Shown here: positions 48,180 to 60,229 of the stretch, one piece after another
Position numbering within the stretch: the first letter of the stretch is position 1
How the letters are laid out: each line of letters begins with the position of its first letter
Source: Dermacentor variabilis
Taxonomy: Eukaryota; Arthropoda; Arachnida; Ixodida; Ixodidae
Assembly (NCBI RefSeq): GCF_050947875.1
Contig: NC_134572.1
Span: 129,440,105-129,504,104 of the forward strand
Direction of reading: 5' to 3'
DNA length: 64,000 nucleotides
Notes under the pieces: generated by a model
Database searches by the model: none
What the model was told of the DNA's origin: nothing
Seen by the model: only the letters and a program-made list of their open reading frames with translations
Program-made: the position numbers and the translations under genes

Positions 48180-49750
48180 CGTCAACGCTTGGTTGAAGAA
48201 CTTCATCAGTTAGACTGTTACACTCGTTAACAAATCTGGAAAAGATGGAGTACTTAAAGAAATTATGCAGCTGCAAGAGAGAGTTGCTGGTAAATTACGC
48301 CTTTGTCTGCAGAATATCCGGATGACAAATTGATTACTTTTGATGCGTCAGTGTTGTAGTGCCCATTAATTAAAAAGAAAAGATTACGACGGGAACAGCC
48401 ATTGACAAGGTACGTAAGTTAGCCTCGGCCAAAAGAGCTATTATTCAAGGGCATCCTGAACTGTTATATGTACTTTTTGTATTTTCTCGATTTTGTCAAT
48501 ATCAATTTTGGTAAAATGGTCGCAAATAATAGAAACTTAATGTATTAGCTGTAAGACAACAGTGTTATAGGCGAGCAAATGAACAGCAGGGGTTGATAAT
48601 TTTAAAGCTATTTGCTGAAAAAAACAGTTCGCGGTTTGGGTTAGCTCTAACGTGTTCAATGTGCTTCGATCAATGAAGGGTGTTATTGACACAATCTCCT
48701 AAGTATTTAAAAGGAATTGTTTCAGGAAGAAGCAGATTATTTTCACAATAGATTAACTTTACATACTTTCGTTTCAGAGTTATAGTCATATAAACAGTAT
48801 TTATGAAACTGATTTCCATTTTCCAGAATTGACACCATTCATGGAAAGAAGAATGATATGGAAAGAAGAATGATAGGTGTAACGTTAAGGGACAAGAAAA
48901 GAGCAGATTGGGTGAGGGAACAAACGCGAGTTAACGACATCTTAGTTGAAATCAAGAAAAAGAAATGGGCATGGGCAGGACATGTAATGAGGAGGGAAGA
49001 TAACCGATGGTCATTAAGGGTTACTGACTGGATCCCAAGGGAAGGGAAGCGTAGCAGGGGGCGGCAGAAAGTTAGGTGGGCGGATGAGATTAAGAAGTTT
49101 GCAGGGACGGCATGGCCACAATTAGTACATGACCGGGGTTGTTGGAGAAGCATGGGAGAGGCCTATGCCCTGCAGTGGGCGCAACCAGGCTGATGATGAT
49201 GATGAATAATCTTCTGGAAGTCTTGATGCAGCTTGTGTTGGAGAGAAGAATTTTTCGTCTCCGCGTAAATAGCACAATAATCAGGCTACAGATAAATTTT
49301 CACTGAATTATCTATAACGTTGCCCCCCCCCCCCATTAATGAATATAAGAAATAAAAACGGCCCAAGAACGGATCTCTGTGGGTACCACAGTTAACTGAA
49401 ATACGTTCTGAAGAGTTGTTCTTGTAAACGACATATTGCTGCCTGTGTCAACCATATTCCCAGTTGTGTATTTCTGAGGACTTAATTTAACTGACAACGT
49501 AACTCTTTGTGGTAAACATGGTAAGATGCTTTGCGGAAATCTATAAAAAATGCTTCAGTTTGGTTACCATTATTATTATATGCTGCGACATCACGAACAA
49601 TTGCAATTAGCTGAGTGGAATGTAGAAGAACCTTTCCTAAACCCTTGTTGCTATCTCACTAACATATTAGATGTCGGATGTTGACAGCCTAAATTCTGTG
49701 TTTTCTTCCATATTGTAAAACTGCCAATACAGCACGATTCAAAAGAACAC
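48180..49750 (-). mobile_element. CR1/L2-like LINE remnant, interrupted by an RTE insertion
   Basis: On the minus strand, EAFFIDFRKAS (RT motif A) occurs near 49540. A degenerate counterpart of the CGVPQGSVLGP motif (VNCGTHRDPFLGRFYFLY) lies near 49350-49390. Beyond the RTE insertion, WKMEISFINTVYMTITLKRK and PFKYLGDCVNN continue the thumb at 48590-48838. Many stops and frameshifts show it is old. Confidence 0.72.
48839..49212 (+). mobile_element. RTE/BovB-type LINE 3' end nested in the CR1/L2-like element
   Basis: The open plus frame starts near 48858 with MERRMIGVTLRDKKRADWVR. It continues KKWAWAGHVMRREDNRWSLR and GRQKVRWADEIKKFAGTAWP and ends GEAYALQWAQPG before TGA. This is the hallmark RTE C-terminus, followed by the typical short (GAT)n 3' tail. 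The fragment is intact over about 111 codons but lacks the RT. Confidence 0.9.
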
Positions 49751-49762
49751 AAATAACCAAGG

Positions 49763-49892
49763 GCCAAATTCAGAAAGCTTATCGTTCGTAAGAGCTGTTT
49801 GTCATTGGCTGATTGCCTTCACCAATAATATGTCCTACATGACTATTGGCTGGCACGAACGCTTTTAGGCTAAGAACGCTTTGTGAAGATGG
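49763..49892. mobile_element. Probable MITE with ATTCAGAAAGC-type ends
   Basis: The left end AATTCAGAAAGCTTATCG and the right end CTAAGAACGCTTTGTGAAG form an imperfect inverted repeat around about 110 bp of non-coding sequence. Exact ends and target duplication are not clear. Confidence 0.5.
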
Positions 49893-50700
49893 GCAGAAGT
49901 TTTACTAACACGAAAAACACTTAATCTACGTATCCATCAATTTTTTTTTAGTTATCGATGTTCGTGATATAACTAAATTCTTCACCGCATGTTGTTAACA
50001 GGGCGATGACAATTACCCGAGCTCTATCCAGGTCAAATACTACGCTTCCGCTCTTGATCTATCTGAAAGCCCCCATGAAGTATTAATTGGTCTAAAAGCC
50101 GATTTTCGATGCCATCTGTTCAGATTTCCGTGAACGAGCTCTTATACCTACGCCTTTCTGCAATGTCGATCTGTCCCACAACTGCTGTGTTCTAAATCTG
50201 AATACAAATTTTATTCCCATAGGTTTGAATAAATTTAATGGTACGCTTTCGAAAGTTCAGCAAGCATACATTTAGTGACGCCGCAGGACCCGCGGATTGC
50301 TTCAACACATTAAAATCAGTTTTGTAACGAATAAAAAAAGGACATCAGTTCTATGAGCAGTATGTCAAGTCTGTGATTGAACACTTTGCTGTGAAGCAGA
50401 AATAGAGTGTAAGGACTCCCACTGTGAAGGTAACCATTGCTTCATCATGGCCATGAAGCCTACACCTCATGCACCTAGTTTTGTCTGCTTACAAATAAGT
50501 TTTGAATAACGAACTGCGTTCTAGATGGCGCATTTTTTGAAGCAACCTGCCTAACTTCGAAGTTGGTAAAATGTCGCAAAAAAAGTCACTGGCCGCTAAA
50601 TAGAAAACTTTGGCGCAAAACAGATAGCGAAGTCGTAAATCTAGCGACAAATTCACTAAACGGCAACATGGATTGTACCATACCATAAAACTATAAAAAA
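49893..50700. other. Low-complexity AT-rich sequence with no recognised gene
   Basis: I see no supported reading frame. It may contain decayed parts of the LINE at 50.7-52.3 kb. Confidence 0.35.
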
Positions 50701-50719
50701 GCAAAGATGACTTTCCGTT

Positions 50720-52310
50720 TTCAATGATGGGTAGATTCGATGACCCCAACAAATATGGCATGATGCAAGTGGCGAAACTGTCCACCACTTGCATCAGAGA
50801 AACTGTCCGGAGAGCTTCAAAACTTGTTGGCAGATTTCATGGTTTAGGCATGGGCACCACTAAGGAATGTTCCCACTCAGGTGGAAGGGATCGCTCGATC
50901 CGTACGCTGTTCGTAACCTGTAGTAAAGTGTCCTTGAGCCCACCTTCCATGTTCTTAAAAAAAGCTCATACGGGTGACGGTCATGTCCAAGCGTTGAATG
51001 TTGTTTTGTGCCTTCAATTGCAGCGAATCTCTGGGCTTTTGTGAAAGGCATCCTAATGCCCAAAGTATCATCCGCATCAAATGAAGGAGCAGTTGCTAGT
51101 AGTTGCTGGTGACTGCGGGAAAAAAAAGCTGACAGCTGCTTGCTTAGCAAAATCTTCCGACATAACGTTGAGAGCCAGTAGAATTCCTGACGATGGGTCT
51201 GCACGATAAACACCGCGCTCCATGGCCCGAAAATTGTGCCGTAATTTCTTGTTTGCTGCTCCGGAGCCTAAGTGCTTACACCAATCACGCCACCGGTTTC
51301 GTGACAGTTGCTTTTCGAAGCGCCGAGAACGGGCAGTGATGTGGTTAGCCAAAGCGCGGGCTTTGTTGCAAAGGGTTACGATTGGCCAGATATTCCGCCT
51401 GGTGGCGCTGGGACCATTAGTTGAGATCGTTTACGTCAGGGGTCCCTTGATACTCATTCACTGCCGAAGAAATCGTTTGTCGTGTAAGATTGTTTGTGAG
51501 GTGGAGACGACAATCCTCGCATCAAATGCCTTTGCTCTGTCATCGCCGCGGACCTTGTCCCAATCGGTTCCTCGTAATTTTGTGACAAAGTTTTTTCCAT
51601 GTAGTTAGTATGTATGCTAATCGATACGAGCGAGTGGTCACTTTCACATGCGTCCGCCTCAGCCACCCAGGTATAGGAGATCCAGGAACAAGCCACCAAG
51701 TGAGGTCCGGTGCGTGAGATATCGGGTTGCCGGAATTGCATAGGTACGCCTGGATGATTCAGAAGGGCGGCGTTTGAATTTTTGAAGACGTCTTAGACTT
51801 GCTCGCCTCTTTTTGAGTCGTTTTCTTAGCCGCACATGGCGTGCGGGTCATTAAAATCACCTCCGACAAGAACCGGAACTCCTGGATATGCGGACCTCAT
51901 GTGGTGCAGCCAACCGAGATTGATACGGGCACTGCGTGGTGTCCCGTAATATGAGGCAACTATTAATGACGTTTTGGTTGGACCGGTTAAAACCGCAATC
52001 ACTTGTCGTTGCGCGCACCATTTATCAAGGTTGATTGGTGTTTAAGGGGTGTTTGGATGGATGTATACGGCAGCCTTGCCAGGTTTTTCTGTTGAGGAAC
52101 CTCCCCGCTTATCTGGAATGGAATGGGTAGGGTAACCAACGAAATGTGGGATTTCACAGAGTTTATTCGACTACTCTAGAAGCAATGCCCACACATTAGG
52201 TTTGCTGAGCTTTATTCTTGACTTTAGTTCTCCTAATTTGTTAGAGAGACCGCGGCATTTCCATTGTAACGTGGCTGGATGCTGCTTACGTAGAAAATTA
52301 GCCATGGTGA
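50720..52310 (-). mobile_element. LINE ORF2 remnant: APE-type endonuclease and start of RT
   Basis: From an ATG at 52305 the minus strand reads ATLQWKCRGLSNKLGELKSR, the start of an endonuclease domain. VLVGGDFNDPHA (GDFN motif) and ESDHSLVSI (SDH motif) follow near 51620. The RT N-terminal region RMPFTKAQRFAAIEGTKQHS and GHDRHPYELFL is at 51.0 kb. Frames are broken several times and the catalytic RT part is missing. Confidence 0.82.
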
Positions 52311-52664
52311 ATACTTGCTCGAATCAGTTGTGTGAATTTGTTCACGGCGTTCAGTACAAGCGGCGACATGGCTAAAACAGTAGGGGCTTCCTTTTGCACT
52401 GGCGGGATTGGCAAGGTAGACGAGGCCATAGTAGGCGGCAACGTCGCTGCGACTTCCTTTCTGCAGGTGTAAATATCCGCGCTTTACTTTCGCGCGAGAG
52501 TTGCACCTGCTATACACAGTATATAGCGCTGTCTGAGCGTCCAAGCCAACAGTATGTTGCTGTTCAGCTAACTCAGCCTTATTCAATGTTTTCCCACCAT
52601 ATGCTCGCTCTGCTGGGAATTAAGTAGTCCCACAGCACATTTCAGCTGCCTGCCTTTTGTTTGC

Positions 52665-52665
<1 letters not shown>

Positions 52666-52704
<39 letters not shown>
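52666..52704. repeat. (TA)n microsatellite at left edge of the gag element
   Basis: About 19 TA units end directly at the TGTGGTG terminus of the LTR. Confidence 0.95.
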
Positions 52705-52707
<3 letters not shown>

Positions 52708-52824
52708 GGTGAAGAGGAAGACGAAGAAGGCGCTCTTGTGTCGGCTGTGCGCATGATCAGCGTTCATCTACTGCCAGTGCTACTAGACTGTGCCTAGTGC
52801 CTCGTAATAAATCATCTTATTACA
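52705..52824 (+). mobile_element. Short Ty3/Gypsy-type 5' LTR
   Basis: The 120-bp segment begins TGTGGTGAAGAGG, ends CTTATTACA and contains AATAAA (about 52806-52811). Two bases later TGGTGGAGGTG could serve as a tRNA primer-binding site. It lies 78 bases before a gag ATG, the order expected for an LTR retrotransposon. Confidence 0.8.
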
Positions 52825-52902
52825 TTTGGTGGAGGTGTTGCACTCCCCGACCTCACCCTGGAACTTCGCAGCCGAACTTTAACATCTGCTCCAGCCGCTA
52901 CT

Positions 52903-53847
52903 ATGAACGACGCTCCCAACAATCCGCTTGGCGCATCTGCCGCTCCTGTCATGTGCGGCGCTGTGCACCGGCAGCGGGACCCTCCTGTTTTTAGCGGCTC
53001 AGGTGAGACTGACGTAGAAGATTGGCTCTCTACCTACGAGCGCGTCAGTGAACACAACAAGTGGGATGACCCGACGAAGCTCCGTAGCGTCATCTTCTAT
53101 CTTGCTGACGTTGCGAACCTCTGGTTCCACAATCACGAACGGGAGCTGCAAACCTGGTCCGCTTTCAAAACTGCATTCGCGGAAGTCTTCGGTCGCCCAG
53201 CCTTGCGAAAACTCCGTGCTGAACAACGCCTCCGCCAGCGCGCTCAACAGCCCGGCGAGACTTATACTAGTTACATAGAGGATGTCGTTGATATTTGCGC
53301 CCGCGTCGATTCCACCATGACTGAAGAAGACAAGGTGAAGCACATCCTCAAGGGCATCGAGGACGACGCATTTCAAATGCTCCTGGCGCGGAACCCTACT
53401 TCTGTCGCAGCTGTCGTCACTCTTTGCCAGAGCTTCGATGAGCTGCGTCGACAAAGGGTCCTTGCGCGCAGCGCTCTCGCACCTGGCGACTCTCTCTCGG
53501 GCCTCACGCTTCGCTCAAACACCACGCCAGCAGCATCGCTCTCTGTTGAGATAAAGGATTTCATTCGTGAGGAGGTGGCGCACCAATTGTCTATGCTGCC
53601 TCTCAACGATGGACCTCCCCTGCCTGACACATCTCTGGCTGCTCCCATTAGGCGGGCCATTCGCGAGGAACTTGCTGGGTCCTTACCTTTCGCCCAACCC
53701 TGCCCTCCCGTGGCTGCACCTCTGACTTATGCCGAAGTCGCCGCGCGACCTGCGCCGCCGACGTTCTCGTTTCCGGCGCCAATGCGACTTCCAGCTGCAC
53801 CTCCTCCCGCGTCGCCTCCCGTTCCATCTCGACGCCCAGTTCGCTGT
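52903..53847 (+). pseudogene. Ty3/Gypsy gag (capsid), truncated
   Basis: The ATG at 52903 opens a frame of about 315 gag codons. The RDPPVFSGSGETDVEDWLST block, ANLWFHNHERELQTW and FKTAFAEVFGRP match the retrotransposon gag capsid family, followed by a helical region (QRLRQRAQQPGETYTSYIED, then a DELRRQRV stretch) and a proline-rich linker. The zinc knuckle and all of pol are absent. At 53848 the frame runs into an inverted LTR fragment and then a repetitive I-Y dipeptide from the AT tract, so the natural C-terminus is lost. Confidence 0.9.
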
Positions 53848-53903
53848 ACGCTGATCATGCGCACAGCCGACACAAGAGCGCCTTCTTCGTCTTCCTCTTC
53901 ACC

Positions 53904-53906
<3 letters not shown>
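53848..53906 (-). mobile_element. Inverted 59-bp copy of the LTR 5' end
   Basis: Read on the minus strand this equals positions 52705-52763 without a visible difference: TGTGGTGAAGAGG through GATCAGCGT. Its terminus faces outward and abuts an AT tract, mirroring the left end of the element. Confidence 0.93.

Positions 53907-53998
<92 letters not shown>
53907..53998. repeat. (AT)n microsatellite at right edge of the gag element
   Basis: About 45 AT units directly follow the inverted LTR end. Open frames through it encode only I-Y repeats and are artefacts. Confidence 0.95.
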
Positions 53999-54000
<2 letters not shown>

Positions 54001-54321
54001 ACAATGCCCCGTGTTCTAGGTCGAGCACTGTCTCGCGCAATGCGTTGACGATCCTGCTTGCGCCTCTAGGCTATCATCCTCTTCTTCATTACGATAAATA
54101 TATTTAAAGATACCTGACAGGCCCCTAGAAGCATTATGTAAGGGGGAGAGTACGCTCAAAGGTTATAATATACAATAACTAGAATACATATGTGAATACA
54201 TATACAAAAATACAGTGCCATAAATGCGCTAACATGCAAGTAATGTGGTGTTAAAATTGTACAATGGACAAACTGAATGCTTTTGAATGCGAGAGGTCAC
54301 TGAACAAGAAACTTTCACAAC

Positions 54322-54467
<146 letters not shown>

Positions 54468-54699
54468 ATTCGTGTTCGGTTTCATGCTTGCTGGGTACCA
54501 AGCAGAGAAGTCCGGTGACGCCTTATGAAAAGGGTGCTAAAACGAAGCGTCAACAGCAGATACGAACGCTGTGCGTGATCTTGACGTCTAAGAGTTGAAA
54601 CGGGCGATGGGTGAGCCGTTCAAAAAGATACTAATCGCAAGCGGAGTGCTCGCGTCGTGTTACGCGCTGTACGTACTGAAAATCTTTAAAAATAAATAA

Positions 54700-57120
54700 G
54701 AATAAAATAAATTAAGGGAACGGGGAAGCGAGGCTCGAGATGCAAGAAGTCGAATGTATACAGCAACAACAACAAGGTACGCGCTTCGGTAATGCGTGCC
54801 GGAGGCCATTTATTTCCCTCGCATCGTGAGTGGCAGGAGTCTCGGAAGGTCCAAGTATGAAAGGGTCGACGCAAAGAGGCGTCGCGGCGTCCGAGAAAAA
54901 ACAGGCTTTGACAAAACCGCGTCAAGGAGATTACTTTTAGCGCTTGACGGCTGCGGCAAAAGCAAGTGAAAAACTCGCAGAGAAGAAGGAAAAACGTGAA
55001 AGAAAAACGCGGAAGGGAATCATGCGGCGAAGCCGCCCGACAGCACTCGAGCAATAGGCAACCGAAACGGCAAGGAATCGGAGGCAAAAAGAGGCGAGGA
55101 GAGGGTGACGTCAGTAAGGCGAGAAGAGGTTGTTGCGCGCGGCGTCCCACTGCAGGGCCGATCGGCCACAAAGTGCGGTGTGCGTTTGAGGAACCGTCTC
55201 GGTGCGTGAGGTTGGCGCTGCTACAGCGAATGTTGGATAGGAGGGAGGGAAAGGCAGGATGGCCGGGCTTGAGTCCTCCTCTCTGTCTTCCCACCTCTCC
55301 TTCGTTTCACCCTCCGCCCACTCCCCACCTCCCTCTCCTCCCCCCCAAAAGAAGAAGAAGAAGTAAAAAGTCCGTGCCTGTGTGCTGCACGCTTCGACAT
55401 TATTTCTTTGCGGACGCATATATATTGGACGAACATGTTCCGTCTCTGACCTCCACGCCACCTGCGACTGACTTCTGAAACGTGTGGCCGTGCGCGCGCC
55501 GTTTCTTTCTTCCTCTCTTTATTTCCTTTTTTTTTCCTTTCTTTTTTTTTTGTACACGTGCGAGAACGTTCCGTCCCTACTCGAAGATATGCGTCCCCCC
55601 TCCCCCACATTTCTCGTTTCTCTTCTTTCTTTTTGTAGTTTTATTCTTTTTCATTTTTTTCATGTTCGGTTCATCTCTTCTACCGTTTCTCGCACACAGC
55701 CGTCGTTTCGCTCTGCAAAGGCAGCCGAAGAGGCGGAGGGGGTTAGATGAGCGCCGAAAGGGAGGGGAGGCAGCGACTGTAGTTTCGATTGGAAATGGCG
55801 AAAGAAATAAGCTCTCGACGAAGAAGAAGCCACGCGATATTGGTTTTTCTCGGACAACACTGCACGAACGCACGGTATATATACGGGTGCGCGCGTGTGC
55901 GCGCTTCCGAAAAATAAAAGAAAAGAAAGGAAGAAAGAAAGAAAAGAAAGAATGCGGATACGGGGCGTATAAGGTTCGTAAGGATGCCTGGGAGGTACAG
56001 AGCAAGAATTGAGAAATACGAGAAGAATAATAATAATAATAATACCGGGGCCGGCCTGTCTGTGCACAAACTTTACTCGGCGAAATCCGTTTAGGGACGA
56101 CGCTGCTTGCTAGCGCACGAGCCCGCAGCACCGTTACGCGAAGGCAAAGAGAGAGAGACAGAGAGAGAGAGAGAGAAATTAAAGAGATAGAAAGATAAAA
56201 TGCGGAAGCTAGCCTGCGGTAGGCAGGGCAGGCTGGTTGACGTTAAACGTTATAAAAGCAAGCCCGCTTCCTCGCTGCCTTCTTCTGTCTCTTGTTCTTC
56301 CTCATGCCCTATACCTTGCATGTACGCAACGGACAAACACGACCAACCGACCGACGCAAGCAGCGCGCGCTCTCAAGGATTGTCAATTTTGCCTCGCCGA
56401 GCTCCCTATTTTTGTTCTTTATTTCTTTCTTTTTCTCCGAAGAAAAAAAAATCATTTTTCTTCATATTTCCCGCTGTCTCGTGACACGGGGCGCGTATAC
56501 GTAGTTTGCGAGCACCCAATGCCCGATGAAGCGGGCGCGTGGGTGCATTGTTGCAGGAAATTGAATCCATGCGGCAGTGGCAGCGCGTGCGTGCGTGCGT
56601 GTGTGTGTGTGTTTGTGTGTGTGCGTGTGCGTGTGTGAACCTTTTTAATGTTTACAAACCGGATCATCCGTACAAGGGCGTCAGCTTGGCGCCGCTTGTT
56701 GCTGAGGACGTGGCTCGTGGCAGCTGCTGTTGCTGCTCCGCCTCTGCTGCTGCGTTTCTCGCACGTAGCCCTGCCTCTCACGTGGAGGAGCCCCGACAGC
56801 TCGGTCGCACGCCGCGCGAAACCCGCGAACCGTTTCCACAAATAACCCCCGACGTCAGCTCTCTGCTGGTGGCCCGATTTGAAACATGTCACAACCGTGT
56901 CGCACGGGCAGAATTAATGACGTTTTTGTCCACACCGAGGTCGGTAGACATGCGTAAAGATCCAACGTGCCTGCGCATGTCGGGTCTACCTTGACAAGCG
57001 TTGTTTAGAGCTGTAGAATAAATGAATGAATAGAAGATGTATTTGCTAGAGGGATAGCTTTGTGAGACTGACGATCTCTCCGCCCCTGAGACACAGATAT
57101 TGTCCTTAGATATCACGAAG
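54700..57120. other. GC/CpG-rich region with polypurine and polypyrimidine tracts, no gene recognised
   Basis: Base composition shifts sharply from the AT-rich left half. Long frames exist on both strands but are biased, low-complexity (Arg/Lys or Phe/Ser/Leu runs) and lack domains. A TATA-like ACGGTATATATACGG at about 55873, a (GT)n tract (56595-56635), (ATA)n (56024-56043) and (GA)n (56150-56177) are present. It could include a promoter or first exon of an unrecognised gene. Confidence 0.35.
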
Positions 57121-57129
57121 TTCATAATT

Positions 57130-57720
57130 TTCTATGTCCCTGGCAGTTGAGCAGGGCATTCGCTCGAGCGTGACATTCGAACGTTGCACTGCGTGTCACC
57201 GAGTAAAAACTTTATAACAGTTTTAGAGCGCAGCTCTCCGGCGTCCGTTCTTGAGGCGAGCTGCGGCGTTGTCCCTCGGCGTAACCGAGTGAACGAGCAC
57301 AGCGAAAGATGAAAGCGAACGCGAAGCGCAGCGTGAGGAGGGAAACGTAGTGCCGCGCAAGACTTGCGGCTACCGCTACGACATCGCGCCAGAGGAGCGC
57401 GCCGTCGTCTGTTCACCGATGACATGCGGCAAGCGCGTCGCACGATGCCATATGTGGAAACAACGCGCTGCATGAGCGGAGGTCTGTCTGCGGCGGCTGC
57501 TGTGAATCGCATCCACGCGTCATCCACGCGCTGCCTGTCGTGATCTCCCGACTAGCGAGGCAGTGGCGTCACACTTCTCACCGTTTGCAACGTGCCGCAC
57601 GTGACAGATTGTTCGCGCCCATAGGCGTCGACTATGAGGGGGCTCCGGGGCCCGAGCCTCCTCCCAAGTTTCGAGAGGGGGGTAACCCCCCCCCCTTGTA
57701 AAAGAATTCACGAGAGTTAC
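57130..57720. repeat. GC-rich interspersed-repeat-like blocks
   Basis: Dense CpG sequence around GGCGTAACCGAGTGAACGAG and a block ending GGGGGGTAACCCCCCC look like bodies of tick interspersed repeats. I recognise them as repeat-like only. No ends or coding sequence were found. Confidence 0.35.
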
Positions 57721-57880
57721 TCACCACCGTGAAGTCAACAGTGTCATAGCCTCCAATAAGGCAGTGTAAGGTCCGAGAACTCCTCTGTGCCGCTAAGACG
57801 CCTTTGCGTTTTGCGCATGCCCACTCATCACTCCAAAGAGCTCTGCATGCCCATATACTTTATACTATCATCGTAAATTC

Positions 57881-58168
57881 CAACGTGAACAATTATGAAA
57901 CTATGCTCCAATACTTTGTTCAGTTTCTAGGTTCAGTTGCACTTGTAACAGTGGCCTAACGCAGAGTCTAAAACGTACACTTCAGACTACTACGCATAGT
58001 AAGAGACCGGGAAATCCTCGTCGAACTTCCATGTAATTCCGAAACTGTACTCCAATCCGTTGTTCCATTTACAAGTTCCCCTGCATTTGTAACAGTGGCT
58101 TAACGCGGACTCCAAAACGTACACTTCGGAGTGCTATGCGTACTTAGAGACCAGCAACCGATCGATTA
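57881..58168. repeat. Diverged tandem repeat, ~144-bp unit, two copies
   Basis: GAAACTATGCTCCAAT at 57897 recurs as GAAACTGTACTCCAAT at 58041. Downstream blocks TTTGTAACAGTGGC(T/C)TAACGC and AAAACGTACACTTC occur in the same order in both units. Roughly 75-80% identity suggests an old tandem array or the repeated part of a larger element. Confidence 0.75.
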
Positions 58169-58199
58169 TATGTGGCACGTTCACGTAATTGCGCCTAAC

Positions 58200-59250
58200 A
58201 GATATTTCGATCAATTATTCTTTGTTCGAGTTTCAATATATGCTTGCGGTGTACATGTAACTGAACTTGGACTCTTTCTTCCGAGTGTGCTTGACAGTTG
58301 AGCTTGTCAGAGAAAACGCGCAGGGCGCAACCGTCTCCTCTGTGTACCGTTGGCTGACGTCCCAGCGACGACTCGCTCTTAGAATGAGCATCCACGATGT
58401 TTGTAAATATGGACTTTGTCGCGGCCCAACCGCGAGAAGCGCATGGCCATGCACTGCTCACTCTTCGATGTAGAGGAGGCAATTAGGCGCTACACTTTCA
58501 ATATTCGAAGAAGTTCTGTCGGACTATTCAGCCACGGTAAGTCGGCATTAAATCCTCAGTAATCACAAAGGCCGCCACGCGAGATATTTGCGTGATGAGC
58601 GAGCGGCCTATATAGAAGAAACGTTTAAGCGGATTCGGGCTTGATAGAGTCGTCAGCCCTGGACTTGCTGATCCCCAAAGAAGCCGAGTGCATCCGCGGA
58701 GGAAAGTAAGGAGTCGCCGTTCGACGGTGGCAGCTTTATTCGGAAACTCATCAGACCGGATCTTAGGGCAAGTTAATTGCCTCCTGAGGAACGGTCCCGC
58801 TTCCAGCCTCGTATATATATACGCTTTGCCAGGAAGAGCTCAGATGTTCGAGGACCTTGGCCGAAAGTTCCGGAGGTCAGTATTGATTAGACCTCGTTTC
58901 AGCGATGGCCATTTCTCTCTATACGCCCATATGCCGCTCCGCGGTGATTGCAACGCCGGCTCGGGCGTGCATTCTCGGAATTTCATTGAAAACAGGGATT
59001 TCCAACTCCGTAGCGAGTTCGCGTAATTATCGCGTGCACAAAGGTATACATAGAAAGAAATAATTAATGGGACAGATGAGAATGGGCCTGGCGTGATGAA
59101 AAAGTGGCAGTTTCACCCGAAAGGCGAAGCGTCGATTGCGATGGCAAATTAGTAGACAGCTATACGAAGTAAGGATAGCAGCTTTATCCGCAGTATAAAC
59201 ACGGAAACATTCGCTTGCTAACTGAACTACGAGCACGGTGTCAGCGCGCA
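58200..59250. other. No gene recognised
   Basis: Short frames only. A donor-like ACGGTAAGT near 58539 and a TATATATA near 58812 exist but are not linked to any conserved coding exon. Confidence 0.35.
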
Positions 59251-59900
59251 CAAGCAAACAATGAACACATCACACTCGATGAGGGCGAACAAACGCTTGC
59301 AAAACGGTGGCGTGAGCAAGCGTGGCAGTGAGGGAAGTGACCTTTGTCTATCGTTTCAGTGCAATAGCGGCGAGAACACAGCGCGCACAAAGGCATGAGC
59401 CGTCTGCAGACACCGTTCAGATACGGCGCGCGCGACCGCGCGCGACCGTGCAAAGTGCGCACTTGGTGGAGTCGAAGCCGTCCCCTCCCCCTCCCACCCG
59501 CGCTTCCTCCCCGCTTTCTTCCCTCCCGCGCTCGAGATTGAGTCTCTGTTATTGAGTCGTAATAGTCAGTTGCCGTTGCGCCCGTGGTCGCGAAATGCGC
59601 TGTTGTGCCGGTGCACAATGCATCCGCCCCTCCCTGACTCCACCCCCCCCCCTCCCCAACCATCATCGCACGGCCTTTCGCGCGACGGAAGACGGTGCGT
59701 TTGCTCTCCGCCTACCTCTCTTGAGCGCGCCAGGTTGAGCCGCGATCGTCGGCTCTCCGCGCGGGCTTTCACTCGCACATACGGCGTACGGCGACGGTGT
59801 TATCGCCCTTGGACTTTATACGGAATCTCACGCCGACGCCGACGGCAGAAACGCGCCTGGAGTGTCATATACTTGCTATCGAAATAAAACACACAATATT
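59250..59900. repeat. Probable GC-rich interspersed repeat
   Basis: The block from about 59340 (with GCAATAGCGGCGAGAACA) to 59886 (ending GCTATCGAAATAAAA) has GCAATAGC / GCTATCG-like opposed ends and a GC-rich non-coding interior. It resembles common tick repeats, but class and ends are uncertain. Confidence 0.4.
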
Positions 59901-60229
59901 GCGTGGCCGTAGCTTTAATGCCGTACTCCTGGGTCCACATTCAGAAAAAGAAAGTTCATATGTTTAGAAATGTTCTTAAGAGCATAACCCAGCAAATCAT
60001 GATTTTTGAAAGGTAAAGGCGGCCTGCATGGCGCTGTGAGCACTCAGTAACAAAGATATTTGTTAATTAGGTACCAGCTGTTCCTGGGAAAAAATTTTGC
60101 TGGACGGAATATAGCGATTTTTCACCTACTTTTGTCTCACAGTGCTCGTAGCTAGAACTCCCTGGGCAAATAACAAGTAGGAGACAACGACATTTCGCTG
60201 AAATTTTACGGTCACACACTCTACAAGAT

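Noticed and set aside
54966..56131. Several frames of 100-200 codons in the GC-rich region
   Set aside because: They overlap on opposite strands, are low-complexity (Arg/Lys/Glu or Phe/Ser/Leu runs) and contain no recognisable domain or splice support.
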